Below are positions 26,090-33,983 of a DNA stretch of 64,000 bases, piece after piece. The DNA lies in NCBI GenBank assembly GCA_900544545.1, contig UQVY01000001.1, positions 62,001 through 126,000 on the forward strand, given 5' to 3'. Origin of the DNA: an uncultured Eubacteriales bacterium (lineage in GTDB: Bacteria; Bacillota; Clostridia; Christensenellales; CAG-314). The position numbers were made by a program, and so were the translations under genes. Numbering within the stretch: the first letter of the stretch is position 1; each line of letters begins with the position of its first letter. Under the pieces are notes generated by a model. That model saw nothing but the letters and a program-made list of their open reading frames with translations, searched no databases and was not told where the DNA came from.

Positions 26090-27505
26090 TCAGTCGAAAA
26101 CCGTGAAAACGGCGTCGAGTTCTTCCTTCGAGTAATCTCGGGTTTCTTCGGGGCGTTTGGGTTTTGTCGGGGAGACCTGTTTGTTTTCGGAGGTCTTTGC
26201 TCCCTCGAGAGTCGTGATTCCCTTCGCGTGGAGAGAAAGAAGGGTTTTGTTGAGATAAGCGATGGGATTATATGCCGAGCCGGAGAGTCCCGCTTCGTAA
26301 AGAATTAGGTCGAGCGGAAGTCCGAGCGACGTCCATTGATTGAAACACTGGCGGTCGAATCTCGTAATTCTCCTTTCAAGCCCCATTGCGTCGAGTACGG
26401 AGCGGATTTCGTCGTCGTGAGCTATCGTCTCTTCTATGTAAGCGTTTATTGCGTCGGTCGAAGTAAGTCCGAGCTTATAGAAGCGTTTTACGGAATTATC
26501 GAGGTCGGCGAGCGTTCTGAGGCTGCAGGTCGCGCAGTATTTTGCGATAAGCAGGAGAGTATCTCCGTCGAACCCCATTTTGAACCAATTAAGGAGATAA
26601 TCGTCTACGATAAACTGCTGATTCGGATAATAAAGTCCGATTTTTGAAACTATCTTTCTCGCAAGCTCGTAATTCGCGGCTTTTCCGTTTTCGTAATCCT
26701 CTATTTCCTTTATTGAAAGCAGTCCGTTCCGGTAATATTCCGAAAGTTTTCTGTCGAGCATATTCATTCCGCCTTTTACGGAGTTTTTCGCGACGCTGCC
26801 GATTATATCGTCCGAAAATCCGAAGTCGCTTCTCCATTTTTCGTAAAGCTCTATATCCGAGTAATCTGGATTTCTTCTTATTTTGAGAATAGAAAGCGTA
26901 GATTTCAGGTCGCCTATGAAGGGCAGAGGTTTATTGAGGCGGTTATTGACTTCGCTTTCGGTGCGTATGCCCTGCTTATTGAGGTTTCTCGCGACCGCGA
27001 GAATATAGGAATAGGCCACGTCCGTACCCTTGACCGAAACGCAGTATTTCACGACGGCTACGAAAGCTTCCGGTTCGAAGAAGTTCTCTTCGAGGAAAAG
27101 GTAATATTCTCCGTATTCGGTGGGAGTTATCATTCTGTCGGTCAGGAGAGACTGAACCTGTTTATTGAAGGTCTTATACTTCCCGGGCTTGATTTTTTTA
27201 TAAAGTTCGTTCGTCCTCACCGGACAGTAAACCACGCTGAAATCGGGCTGCTCGTAAACCATACAAAGCCCCATTTCCTCCCAGTAATAATAAGCCGCTT
27301 TGATTTCGTCCTCTGAAAGTCCGAGAGCGGCTTTCATCGTATCGAGGGTATTGACGTTGTCGCCCGTGCGCGAGAGATACAACCCGAAAACGTAAACCGT
27401 TACGAAGGCGGAATTTGCGCCGGGAATGAATTTACTTATAAAACGGTTGTCGATAAGCGTATACTGAGAATCGACAAGCGAAGAGTCGTTTCTTATGAAA
27501 GGCAT
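26090..27505 (-). CDS. DnaD/DnaB-like primosome protein
   Basis: A 471-residue protein with an N-terminal winged-helix-like domain and at least two DnaD-type helical domains (repeated segments with YYxxGL and YExxxF patterns, e.g. KLSEYYRNGLLSIKEIEDYE and RFYKLGLTSTDAINAY), followed by a disordered lysine/proline tail. Such proteins remodel origin DNA and recruit the helicase loader in Bacillota. It is larger than Bacillus DnaD and combines features of DnaD and DnaB of that species. GGAG precedes the ATG by five bases. It lies directly upstream of the loader gene, so the two probably act together. Confidence 0.8.
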   Translation of the reverse strand: MPFIRNDSSLVDSQYTLIDNRFISKFIPGANSAFVTVYVFGLYLSRTGDNVNTLDTMKAALGLSEDEIKAAYYYWEEMGLCMVYEQPDFSVVYCPVRTNELYKKIKPGKYKTFNKQVQSLLTDRMITPTEYGEYYLFLEENFFEPEAFVAVVKYCVSVKGTDVAYSYILAVARNLNKQGIRTESEVNNRLNKPLPFIGDLKSTLSILKIRRNPDYSDIELYEKWRSDFGFSDDIIGSVAKNSVKGGMNMLDRKLSEYYRNGLLSIKEIEDYENGKAANYELARKIVSKIGLYYPNQQFIVDDYLLNWFKMGFDGDTLLLIAKYCATCSLRTLADLDNSVKRFYKLGLTSTDAINAYIEETIAHDDEIRSVLDAMGLERRITRFDRQCFNQWTSLGLPLDLILYEAGLSGSAYNPIAYLNKTLLSLHAKGITTLEGAKTSENKQVSPTKPKRPEETRDYSKEELDAVFTVFD

Positions 27506-27597
27506 AGTTTCTCCGTGAAGAAAGTCGTTTTTTCGAAAAAAACGGCGTTTCTTTGTCGTAATTAAGTCGTTAATGATATTTAATTTACCTAAAAGAC

Positions 27598-27626
27598 TTG
27601 CATTTTTATACGGAATTTGTTATAAT
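27598..27626 (+). promoter_or_regulatory. Promoter for the giant coiled-coil protein
   Basis: TTGCAT (27598-27603), 17 bases, perfect TATAAT (27621-27626); expected start near 27633, leader about 86 bases. Confidence 0.8.
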
Positions 27627-27718
27627 CGAACCGTATACAATGAAATCGTATATATTTTACCACAAATCGACTTAAATTTAAAGCGTTTTAACAATAAAAT
27701 ACGCACGGGAGGTTTGAA

Positions 27719-30700
27719 ATGAGAGTTCTTAAGGTTGTTGCCGGAACGTCGACCGGATCGACGGTGTTCGAGCTGGGAAGAAAGGCTAAGAGCTACGACT
27801 GGGATAAGGCGGAGCTTCTGACCGATTGTCTTTCGCAGGTCTTTTTCGGAACGGGTTCTTTTTGGTCGGGGAATATCGAAGTATATTTCGAGCTTAAAGG
27901 TAAGCTTTTCTGCGCCGGAAAGCGTATGCAGGCAGGAAAGTCCGAAAACTACCTTGCGGGCGAAGATGACGGAAACCTGACCGTGTATGCGGAGGATTAC
28001 GAAGGGGTTCTGAAATATCTCGGCGATTTCGTCGGGGGAGATTTTCTTCGTTATCTTCAGACGGTTTTCGTTACCGCGAAGGATGTCGGCGATTTCGTTT
28101 CGGATAACGGCAGGGCAATTCTCGGCGATCTCGTTTACGCCGCAAAAGAAGCCGAAAGCGACTTTGACGAAAAGAAATTCCGCGAGCTTGAGGAAGAAAG
28201 AGCAAGACTCGAGGATATTGCGGACGCAAGCAGACTTTTTGCGAGAAGCGCGGCTCTTAAGGGCGTGTTGGACGAGAAAAAGAAGAAAGCCGAAGAGCTT
28301 TCTGCGTTGAGAGAAGAACTCGGAGCGAAAAAAGAGATTGCCGCGGAGAAGTCGGAATTCGACGAAGCGCGCGCCCGTCACGAGCAGAACAGAGCTTCGG
28401 CTGAAAAAGCGAAAGACGTGATTGCCTTCCGCGAGGACGCCGTGAAGCTTAAAGAGATTCTTTCCCGGAAAGAAAAGTCGATTGAAGAGTCGAAGGAGCT
28501 GGACGCCCGTCGCGAAGACGCGGAGAAGCAGGACGAAGCCGCGAAGGAAGCCGTCGCTTATTCCGAGACTCTCAGAAAATATACTGAATATAAATCCAAA
28601 GCCGACGAGCTTGACGGAAAGGTTTCGGAAGCCGAAAAAAGAGTCGAAAAATCCAAGGCCGACGCTGATTCCTTGGAAAAAGCGAAAAAAGCGGCCGAAG
28701 AATCTTACGCAAAAGATTCCGAGAAGAGAAAAAAGGAGTTTTCCGAAGCCCGGAAAAACGAAGAAAAGAAATATAACGATACTGCCGTAGCCGCAAAGAA
28801 AGCTATCGCTACGGAAAACGACACGGCCAAAGCCGAAAAGACGAGGCTTGCCGAAGTCGAAAAGAAGCTTCCCGAAGCTGAAAATCGCGCCAGGGAGGCG
28901 AAATCCCGTATCGACGAGTTGGAAAAAACGGGGTATACTCAGGAAAGTTACGATAAATTCGTGTCCGACGAATCCGTAAGGCGCGCCGATTACGACAAAC
29001 AAGCCGAGAATATCAGGCGTGAAAACGAAGAGGCGAAGAAGGCTTTCGAAGACGAAAAAGCTTTCGTCGAGCATAAGAAGGAGGAAATCGCCGAAAAACG
29101 TGCGCTTTTGAGCAAGGAGAAGGAGTCTCTTCTTGCCGAGAAACCTGCTTTGGAAAACGAGAAATCCGTCGCTCTCTACGACGTGAATCCCAAAAATCGC
29201 TACGAAGTTACCAAAAAGTATTTCGGAATGGGCTATAATCCCACCGAATTCAATCTTCATCTGAAGTCGCTTAAAGGAAGGATTGCCGCAATAGACGCGA
29301 GACTTTCGGAAATAGACGCAAGGATAAAGGCTATCGACGAGGAAATTAAAGGTCTTAAAGAGCCGTCTTTGAGCGTTTCCGCTCCGGAAGTCAAAGAAAT
29401 TCCCGAGTATAAATCTCTTCTTCCCATCGATACGACGGGATTTACCGCGCTTCAGCTCGAATATTACGATAAACTCACCGTAGGCGAGGCGGACGAAATG
29501 CTTTGCGGAGAGCGCAAGCTTTACGAGGATTCGGCTAAGGAAGCGGAGAGCCTTTCGGCTGAGAAAAAGAAGCTCGAGCAGTCTCTCTCCGAGCGCGAGA
29601 AGACCGTCAGAAAGCTCAACGACGAAGTCAACGAAGCCAACAGGAAGATTACGGAAAACGCAAAGAAGCAGTTTGCCGAAGAAAAGTTCGTTTTTGCCGA
29701 CGAAGATAAACTTTCTGCCGCGCGTAAAGAGCTTGACGAGGCGAACGAAGAGCTTGAAAGGGTAAGGAAAGAAAGAGAAGCTCTTCCTCAGGCTGAAAAG
29801 CCCGCGAAATGTTCCGAAGCCGCAATGGCGATGATTTCCGTCGGAAAGATAGCTCCTTCCGGAAAAGCGGAGGAAACCCGCAGTCTTTCCGAAGAGAAGA
29901 AGAAAGAGATTTCCGAGCTTGAAAAAGCCGAAGAAACTCTCAGGGCTAAACTCGACGGAAGGAATCCCGACGAATACGCGGTCGGAAACGACGAAGCCGA
30001 CAGACTTTCCGCCGAGATAAAAGCCTTTGAAGAAGAGGGGAGCAGGCTTTCCGAAGAAGAAAAGAAATTCGAAGGACTGCCCGCCGATATTACGAGGCGC
30101 ATAGCCGTCAACGAAAAGGAAATCGCGGAAAACGACGAAGAAATTCTCGAGGCCGAAAAGAGTCTTGCCGAAGTAGCCGCGGGAATAACGGCTTCCAGGG
30201 AGGCTCAGGCTCGGCTTAAAGCAACCGATTCCGAGTACAAGAAGCTCAGAAGGCTTGCCGCCGAGGAGAGGAAGTTTGCCTCTTCCGCAGAAGCGAAGAA
30301 GGTCGTTAAGAAGTTTAACGACGGTTTGGGCAAGATGCTTGCAAAGATGACCGACGGAAGACTTACCGCTAAGCTCGAAGACTGCCTCAGAATCACCGAG
30401 AACGGGGAAGTAATCGCTCTTTCGTGGCTCGGAAGTACGGATAAGACTTTGGTTTACGTCGCGGTAATCAAAAACGCTCCCTGCGGCGAGGATAAGATTT
30501 CCAATTCGCTCGTGGTTTGCGGCGACGTGGATATGGACAGAGATTTGTTCCTTAAATGTCTGAGCAATACTTCCGTTACGCTTAAAACTTCGGTAGATTT
30601 CATTCCTTCCGAAAAGCCCGCGAGAAAGAGAAAAGCCAAGACCTCCGACGCCGCTTCGACGACTGCGGAAAAGCCGGAGGTTTCCCCGACGATTGTCGAG

Positions 30701-30979
30701 AATACGGAGCTTGAAAAAACGACGGAAGAAAAATCCGAGGTTTCCGCGGCAGCTAAAGAAAACCTTGAAATAATCGAAACTCCGGCTGCCGAAGAAAAAT
30801 CCGTGGAAAAAGCTGCCGAAAATAAAGTCGTAAACGAAGACAAGGCAGCGGAGGAAGAAATTCCCTCGATTGCGGAAGAAGTCAAAGCCGATTCTGATAA
30901 GACCGAAGAGTCCGTAAATCCTTCCGAAGCCGAAGTTTTGACGGAGAACGCCGACGATAAAGCAAACGAAATCCGATAA
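27719..30979 (+). CDS. Giant coiled-coil protein resembling a degenerate SMC/Rad50 ATPase
   Basis: A 1,086-residue protein. Residues about 150-850 are almost continuous heptad-like sequence rich in E, K and A, with a break around residues 485-580. The N-terminal globular part has GTSTGST where a Walker A (GxxGxGKS/T) would be expected, with no lysine. After the coiled coil, ALSWLGSTDKTLVYVAVI near residue 900 resembles the ABC signature region of SMC/YhaN-type ATPases but lacks the glycine pair, and the following LVVCGDVDMD has no Walker B glutamate. A disordered acidic tail of about 130 residues ends the protein. It may be a structural, non-hydrolysing SMC relative. GGAGG precedes the ATG. 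Confidence 0.7.
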   Translation: MRVLKVVAGTSTGSTVFELGRKAKSYDWDKAELLTDCLSQVFFGTGSFWSGNIEVYFELKGKLFCAGKRMQAGKSENYLAGEDDGNLTVYAEDYEGVLKYLGDFVGGDFLRYLQTVFVTAKDVGDFVSDNGRAILGDLVYAAKEAESDFDEKKFRELEEERARLEDIADASRLFARSAALKGVLDEKKKKAEELSALREELGAKKEIAAEKSEFDEARARHEQNRASAEKAKDVIAFREDAVKLKEILSRKEKSIEESKELDARREDAEKQDEAAKEAVAYSETLRKYTEYKSKADELDGKVSEAEKRVEKSKADADSLEKAKKAAEESYAKDSEKRKKEFSEARKNEEKKYNDTAVAAKKAIATENDTAKAEKTRLAEVEKKLPEAENRAREAKSRIDELEKTGYTQESYDKFVSDESVRRADYDKQAENIRRENEEAKKAFEDEKAFVEHKKEEIAEKRALLSKEKESLLAEKPALENEKSVALYDVNPKNRYEVTKKYFGMGYNPTEFNLHLKSLKGRIAAIDARLSEIDARIKAIDEEIKGLKEPSLSVSAPEVKEIPEYKSLLPIDTTGFTALQLEYYDKLTVGEADEMLCGERKLYEDSAKEAESLSAEKKKLEQSLSEREKTVRKLNDEVNEANRKITENAKKQFAEEKFVFADEDKLSAARKELDEANEELERVRKEREALPQAEKPAKCSEAAMAMISVGKIAPSGKAEETRSLSEEKKKEISELEKAEETLRAKLDGRNPDEYAVGNDEADRLSAEIKAFEEEGSRLSEEEKKFEGLPADITRRIAVNEKEIAENDEEILEAEKSLAEVAAGITASREAQARLKATDSEYKKLRRLAAEERKFASSAEAKKVVKKFNDGLGKMLAKMTDGRLTAKLEDCLRITENGEVIALSWLGSTDKTLVYVAVIKNAPCGEDKISNSLVVCGDVDMDRDLFLKCLSNTSVTLKTSVDFIPSEKPARKRKAKTSDAASTTAEKPEVSPTIVENTELEKTTEEKSEVSAAAKENLEIIETPAAEEKSVEKAAENKVVNEDKAAEEEIPSIAEEVKADSDKTEESVNPSEAEVLTENADDKANEIR

Positions 30980-30999
30980 GATGTTTTTTTGAAAAAGCC

Positions 31000-31028
31000 T
31001 TGAAATCGCATTTTCGTTGTGGTATAAT
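31000..31028 (+). promoter_or_regulatory. Promoter for hpf
   Basis: TTGAAA (31000-31005), 17 bases, perfect TATAAT (31023-31028). The expected start near 31035 gives a leader of about 110 bases that is strongly structured. Confidence 0.85.
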
Positions 31029-31040
31029 AAAACCATAAAG

Positions 31041-31125
31041 CGAATCGGAAGGTAATCTGCCGATATCGTAAGGCAGACGGTTTTCCGATTCGATATTATC
31101 CGAATACCCACGCGGTTCGTCCGCG
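31041..31125 (+). promoter_or_regulatory. Structured 5' leader of hpf
   Basis: Arms 31041-31050 and 31083-31092 are perfectly complementary over ten bases (CGAATCGGAA / TTCCGATTCG). Nested inside are TCTGCC (31056-31061) and GGCAGA (31072-31077). A second hairpin, CGCGG (31111-31115) with CCGCG (31121-31125), ends six bases before AGGAGG. No known riboswitch class is recognised. Confidence 0.6.
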
Positions 31126-31144
31126 GATAACAGGAGGTACGTTT

Positions 31145-31687
31145 ATGAAAACCGAAATCATTTGCAAGGATTATCATATGAGGGGCAACCTCGAAGAGGT
31201 TATCGAAAGAAAGCTCGCCAAGCTTGACAAGTATTTCCCCGACGAAGGAGCTTCCGCAAAGGTCGTTCTGACCAAGCAGAGCAGAAACTGCAAAATGGAA
31301 GTTTCCATTTATTACGAAAGGAATACCATAAGAGCCGAAGTCGAGGGCAAAACGATGTACTACAATATCGACAGCGTTATGCCTAAGCTTGAAAGACAGA
31401 TACTGAAATATCGCGAAAAGATTTTCGATAAGCGCAAGCAGCCCGCAGATATCGCAAAGAATCTCGAATTCATCACCGACGTTCCGGAACAGAATGCAGA
31501 AACGTACGAAATAGCGAAGACCAAGAGATTCCCGCTCGAAGCGATCGAACTCAAGGAAGCCATCGTCAACCTCGAACTCTCCGGTCACGATTTCTATATG
31601 TTCCTCAACGTAGCAACCAATCAGGTAGAACTGGTTTATCGTCGTCACGACGGAAAAGTCGGTCATCTCCAGCCGTATATGGAGTAA
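31145..31687 (+). CDS. hpf: Ribosome hibernation promoting factor, long form
   Basis: The 180-residue protein has the N-terminal S30AE domain that blocks the decoding centre (residues about 1-100) and the C-terminal dimerisation domain (about 120-180, with EAIVNLELSGHDFYMFLN and YRRHDGKVGHLQP) that joins two 70S ribosomes into 100S particles. AGGAGG precedes the ATG by seven bases. It has its own promoter and a structured leader, which would allow growth-phase control, and ends in a terminator at 31791. Confidence 0.95.
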   Translation: MKTEIICKDYHMRGNLEEVIERKLAKLDKYFPDEGASAKVVLTKQSRNCKMEVSIYYERNTIRAEVEGKTMYYNIDSVMPKLERQILKYREKIFDKRKQPADIAKNLEFITDVPEQNAETYEIAKTKRFPLEAIELKEAIVNLELSGHDFYMFLNVATNQVELVYRRHDGKVGHLQPYME

Positions 31688-31790
31688 ACCGTTTTTGCCT
31701 CGTTCATTATAGCGTTTGTCTTTATGATATAAAGCGATAGCATAAAAGCGATTAAAAGCCTTGAAATAACGGGTATTATCGTATCGAATA

Positions 31791-31818
31791 AAGCCGCGGC
31801 TTTGGTTGCGGCTTTTTT
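31791..31818 (+). terminator. Terminator after hpf
   Basis: AAGCCGC (31791-31797) and GCGGCTT (31808-31814) form the stem, followed by a T6 run. Confidence 0.85.
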
Positions 31819-31857
31819 AAATAATGAAAAAATATGCGGGAATTGTATTCAAAACGG

Positions 31858-31886
31858 TAGACAAAAAACTTTGTCTGTGTTATACT
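31858..31886 (+). promoter_or_regulatory. Promoter of the B12-uptake operon
   Basis: TAGACA (31858-31863), 17 bases, TATACT (31881-31886); the start near 31893 falls just before the riboswitch. Confidence 0.7.
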
Positions 31887-31899
31887 TCTCGCGTCGATG

Positions 31900-32090
31900 T
31901 GAGTCGACAGTGCTCGGATCGGGCGAATAAAAGTAACCCGTTAACGGGGGGAATAACGGTGAGAGTCCGTTGCAACAGTCATTACCGTATTTCGCGGAGC
32001 GTAAGCTTTGCGTTAAGTCGGATTACCCTGCCGATGCATTAAGGTGCTATACGTTTCTTGACAGTGAGGAACAGGTCCGAATAAACAATT
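31900..32090 (+). promoter_or_regulatory. Cobalamin riboswitch (compact variant)
   Basis: The conserved core reads GGTGAGAGTCCGTT (about 31958-31971) followed by GCAACAGTC, matching the GGTGxxAxTCCG...CTG core of cobalamin riboswitches. AGTCGGATTACCCTGCCGAT (about 32016-32035) matches the 3' B12-box region (consensus near GCCxGGAxACCTGCC). ATCGG near the 5' end can pair with CCGAT to close the aptamer. A further hairpin (GTTTC...GAAC) follows as expected for the regulatory loop. The peripheral arms are shorter than in the classical type. A terminator at 32120 and downstream B12-type transport genes support the call. Confidence 0.75.
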
Positions 32091-32119
32091 CTCAAAGCAG
32101 CATTACTTTTTGTTTGTTT

Positions 32120-32148
32120 AGCCTCCTCGCGCAACGAAGAGGCTTTTT
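32120..32148 (+). terminator. Riboswitch-associated terminator
   Basis: AGCCTC (32120-32125) and GAGGCT (32139-32144), with an inner TCG/CGA pairing, followed by TTTTT. It lies between the cobalamin aptamer and the first gene, so it is the likely off switch. Confidence 0.8.
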
Positions 32149-32225
32149 CATTTGTCTTTTCGGCGCACGAAGGTTACTCGGAGCTCAAAAAACAGGCACG
32201 AAATATTTTTTCTGGAGGCAGAACG

Positions 32226-33920
32226 ATGAAAAAGAAACTTGCGGTTCTTCTGGTTCTCGTGGCGGTTCTCGTAGCGTTTGCGGCTTGCGCAAACAAAGGC
32301 AACGTAGATATTACCCCCGCGAAGAACGGAAAAAAAGCACAACTCAATACCTATAATCAGGCCGATTATTACGACGCGGAATGGACTCTTATTACGAACG
32401 CCCGCAATAAAGCCGTTGCCGATATCGACGCTATGACTACTCTCGAAGAAATCAACGCGTACGACGTCAAAGCAGTCAACGATTATATGGATTCGGTACT
32501 TACGAAGACCGATTACGCCGAAATCGCTGCGGCTAAGGAAGCGATCATCGCTTCTATCGTAAAGGGTGAAGAATCCGATTATTATCCCGAAGAATGGGCT
32601 GAAATCGAAAAGCTCTATAGCGATGCGGTAAGCGCAATCAACGCTTTAACCACTCTTGCAGAAGTTCAGGCTTACGACGTCGGGACGGTTAACGACGCTA
32701 TCGCCGAAATCCTTACTAAGGACGAAAAGGACATAGCTCTTCTCAACGCTGCAAAGAAAGAGACTATCGCCTCCATAGTTAAGGGTTCGGAAGATAATTA
32801 TTATTCCGAACAGTGGACTGAAGTCTGCGCAATCTACGACAAAGCCGTGGAAGAAATCAATGCTCTCAAGACTCTTGAGGAAGTTCAGGCTTACGACGTG
32901 CAGGCTGTCAACGACGCAATTGCGGAGGTTCTTACCAAATCTCAGGTAGATGCTCTTAAACCCACTATCACCACGACTCTCGAAGACGGAATGACCTACG
33001 GAACGAAGAAGATTACCTTCGACGTTTTCGCAAAGGATAAGGACGGCAATAAGATTGCTTCCTCCGTTACCAATAACGGCGAAAAGGTTGACGTTAACTG
33101 GGACGACTCCGAAAAGACCAGCTTCACAATGACCTTTACCGAATACGAAAACAATATCGTTATTACGGCTACCGACGGCAAGTATACGACCGAGCTTACT
33201 CTTAAGATTTATTACGTTAAGAGTCCCGCTACCTTCACGTTCTCTATGGATGCGTTCGGAATCGGCTGCGGATACATAGTCGAACCTACTCTCATCACTC
33301 TTGACGACGAAACCGTTAAGAAGATCGAAGAATACTTCGGATACGATGAAGGACATCTCGAAGATAACCTCAGAGCTTCTCATGTTCTTATCTACGAGCT
33401 TAGCCTTTACGATATTACCGTTCAGTATACCGGTCAGATCGAATCGAGCTTCTATATGGCTTCGATAAAGGGCTTCTATCACGAAAACAACATTCCCGAC
33501 AATCTTCTTGCGGTACTTGAAGAGAACGGATTCAGCGTGGACGATTCCGAACCTATGGATAATAACTGCCTCGGCGAATTCGATTATACGTACGGTTCCG
33601 GCTGGATGTACGAAGTCAACGGCGTTTATCCCAACGTAGGATTTGCGGATTATTACATTCAGAACAACGACGTTATGAGAGTATCCTTCACACTTGCTTA
33701 CGGCGGGGATCTTGCGAACAGCTTCTTCGGTCCCGGCTACTTCACGAACGTATGTAAGGAAAAGGACGGACTCTGCAACGCCATAGCTCTCGCCAACAAA
33801 GCGGGCAAGACCGGTTCCGAGGCTTACAGCAAGGCTATGGAAGTTATCGCGACCTACGGTCTCGAACCCGCGGTTATAACTGCTGCCGAAAAGGCTCTTC
33901 GCGACACTCTCGGAGCGTAA
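32226..33920 (+). CDS. Lipoprotein with helical repeats and DUF4430 (transcobalamin-like) domain
   Basis: A 564-residue surface lipoprotein: signal peptide with lipobox AFAAC (Cys21), then three helical repeats of about 70 residues, each starting YYxxxW and containing TLxEVQAYDVxAVNDAIAEVLTK, probably a stalk. A beta-rich region follows, and the C-terminal third carries a DUF4430-type domain (GSGWMYEVNGVYPN and then IQNNDVMRVSFTL), the fold shared with the C-terminal half of animal intrinsic factor and transcobalamin. It is first behind the cobalamin riboswitch, so it is inferred to capture corrinoids at the cell surface. GGAGG lies seven bases before the ATG. Confidence 0.8.
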   Translation: MKKKLAVLLVLVAVLVAFAACANKGNVDITPAKNGKKAQLNTYNQADYYDAEWTLITNARNKAVADIDAMTTLEEINAYDVKAVNDYMDSVLTKTDYAEIAAAKEAIIASIVKGEESDYYPEEWAEIEKLYSDAVSAINALTTLAEVQAYDVGTVNDAIAEILTKDEKDIALLNAAKKETIASIVKGSEDNYYSEQWTEVCAIYDKAVEEINALKTLEEVQAYDVQAVNDAIAEVLTKSQVDALKPTITTTLEDGMTYGTKKITFDVFAKDKDGNKIASSVTNNGEKVDVNWDDSEKTSFTMTFTEYENNIVITATDGKYTTELTLKIYYVKSPATFTFSMDAFGIGCGYIVEPTLITLDDETVKKIEEYFGYDEGHLEDNLRASHVLIYELSLYDITVQYTGQIESSFYMASIKGFYHENNIPDNLLAVLEENGFSVDDSEPMDNNCLGEFDYTYGSGWMYEVNGVYPNVGFADYYIQNNDVMRVSFTLAYGGDLANSFFGPGYFTNVCKEKDGLCNAIALANKAGKTGSEAYSKAMEVIATYGLEPAVITAAEKALRDTLGA

Positions 33921-33983
33921 TCCGTTTAATCGGACGATAAAGACAAAAAAGCATAAGAAATCATAAGTCGGAGGTAAGATGCG

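Noticed and set aside
27620..31666. A 1,348-codon open frame on the minus strand
   Set aside because: It lies entirely opposite the coiled-coil gene and hpf, which have promoters and ribosome sites. Codon bias towards GAA, AAG and TTC on the plus strand leaves the opposite frame without stops. Its translation is repetitive R, F and L text with no domain.
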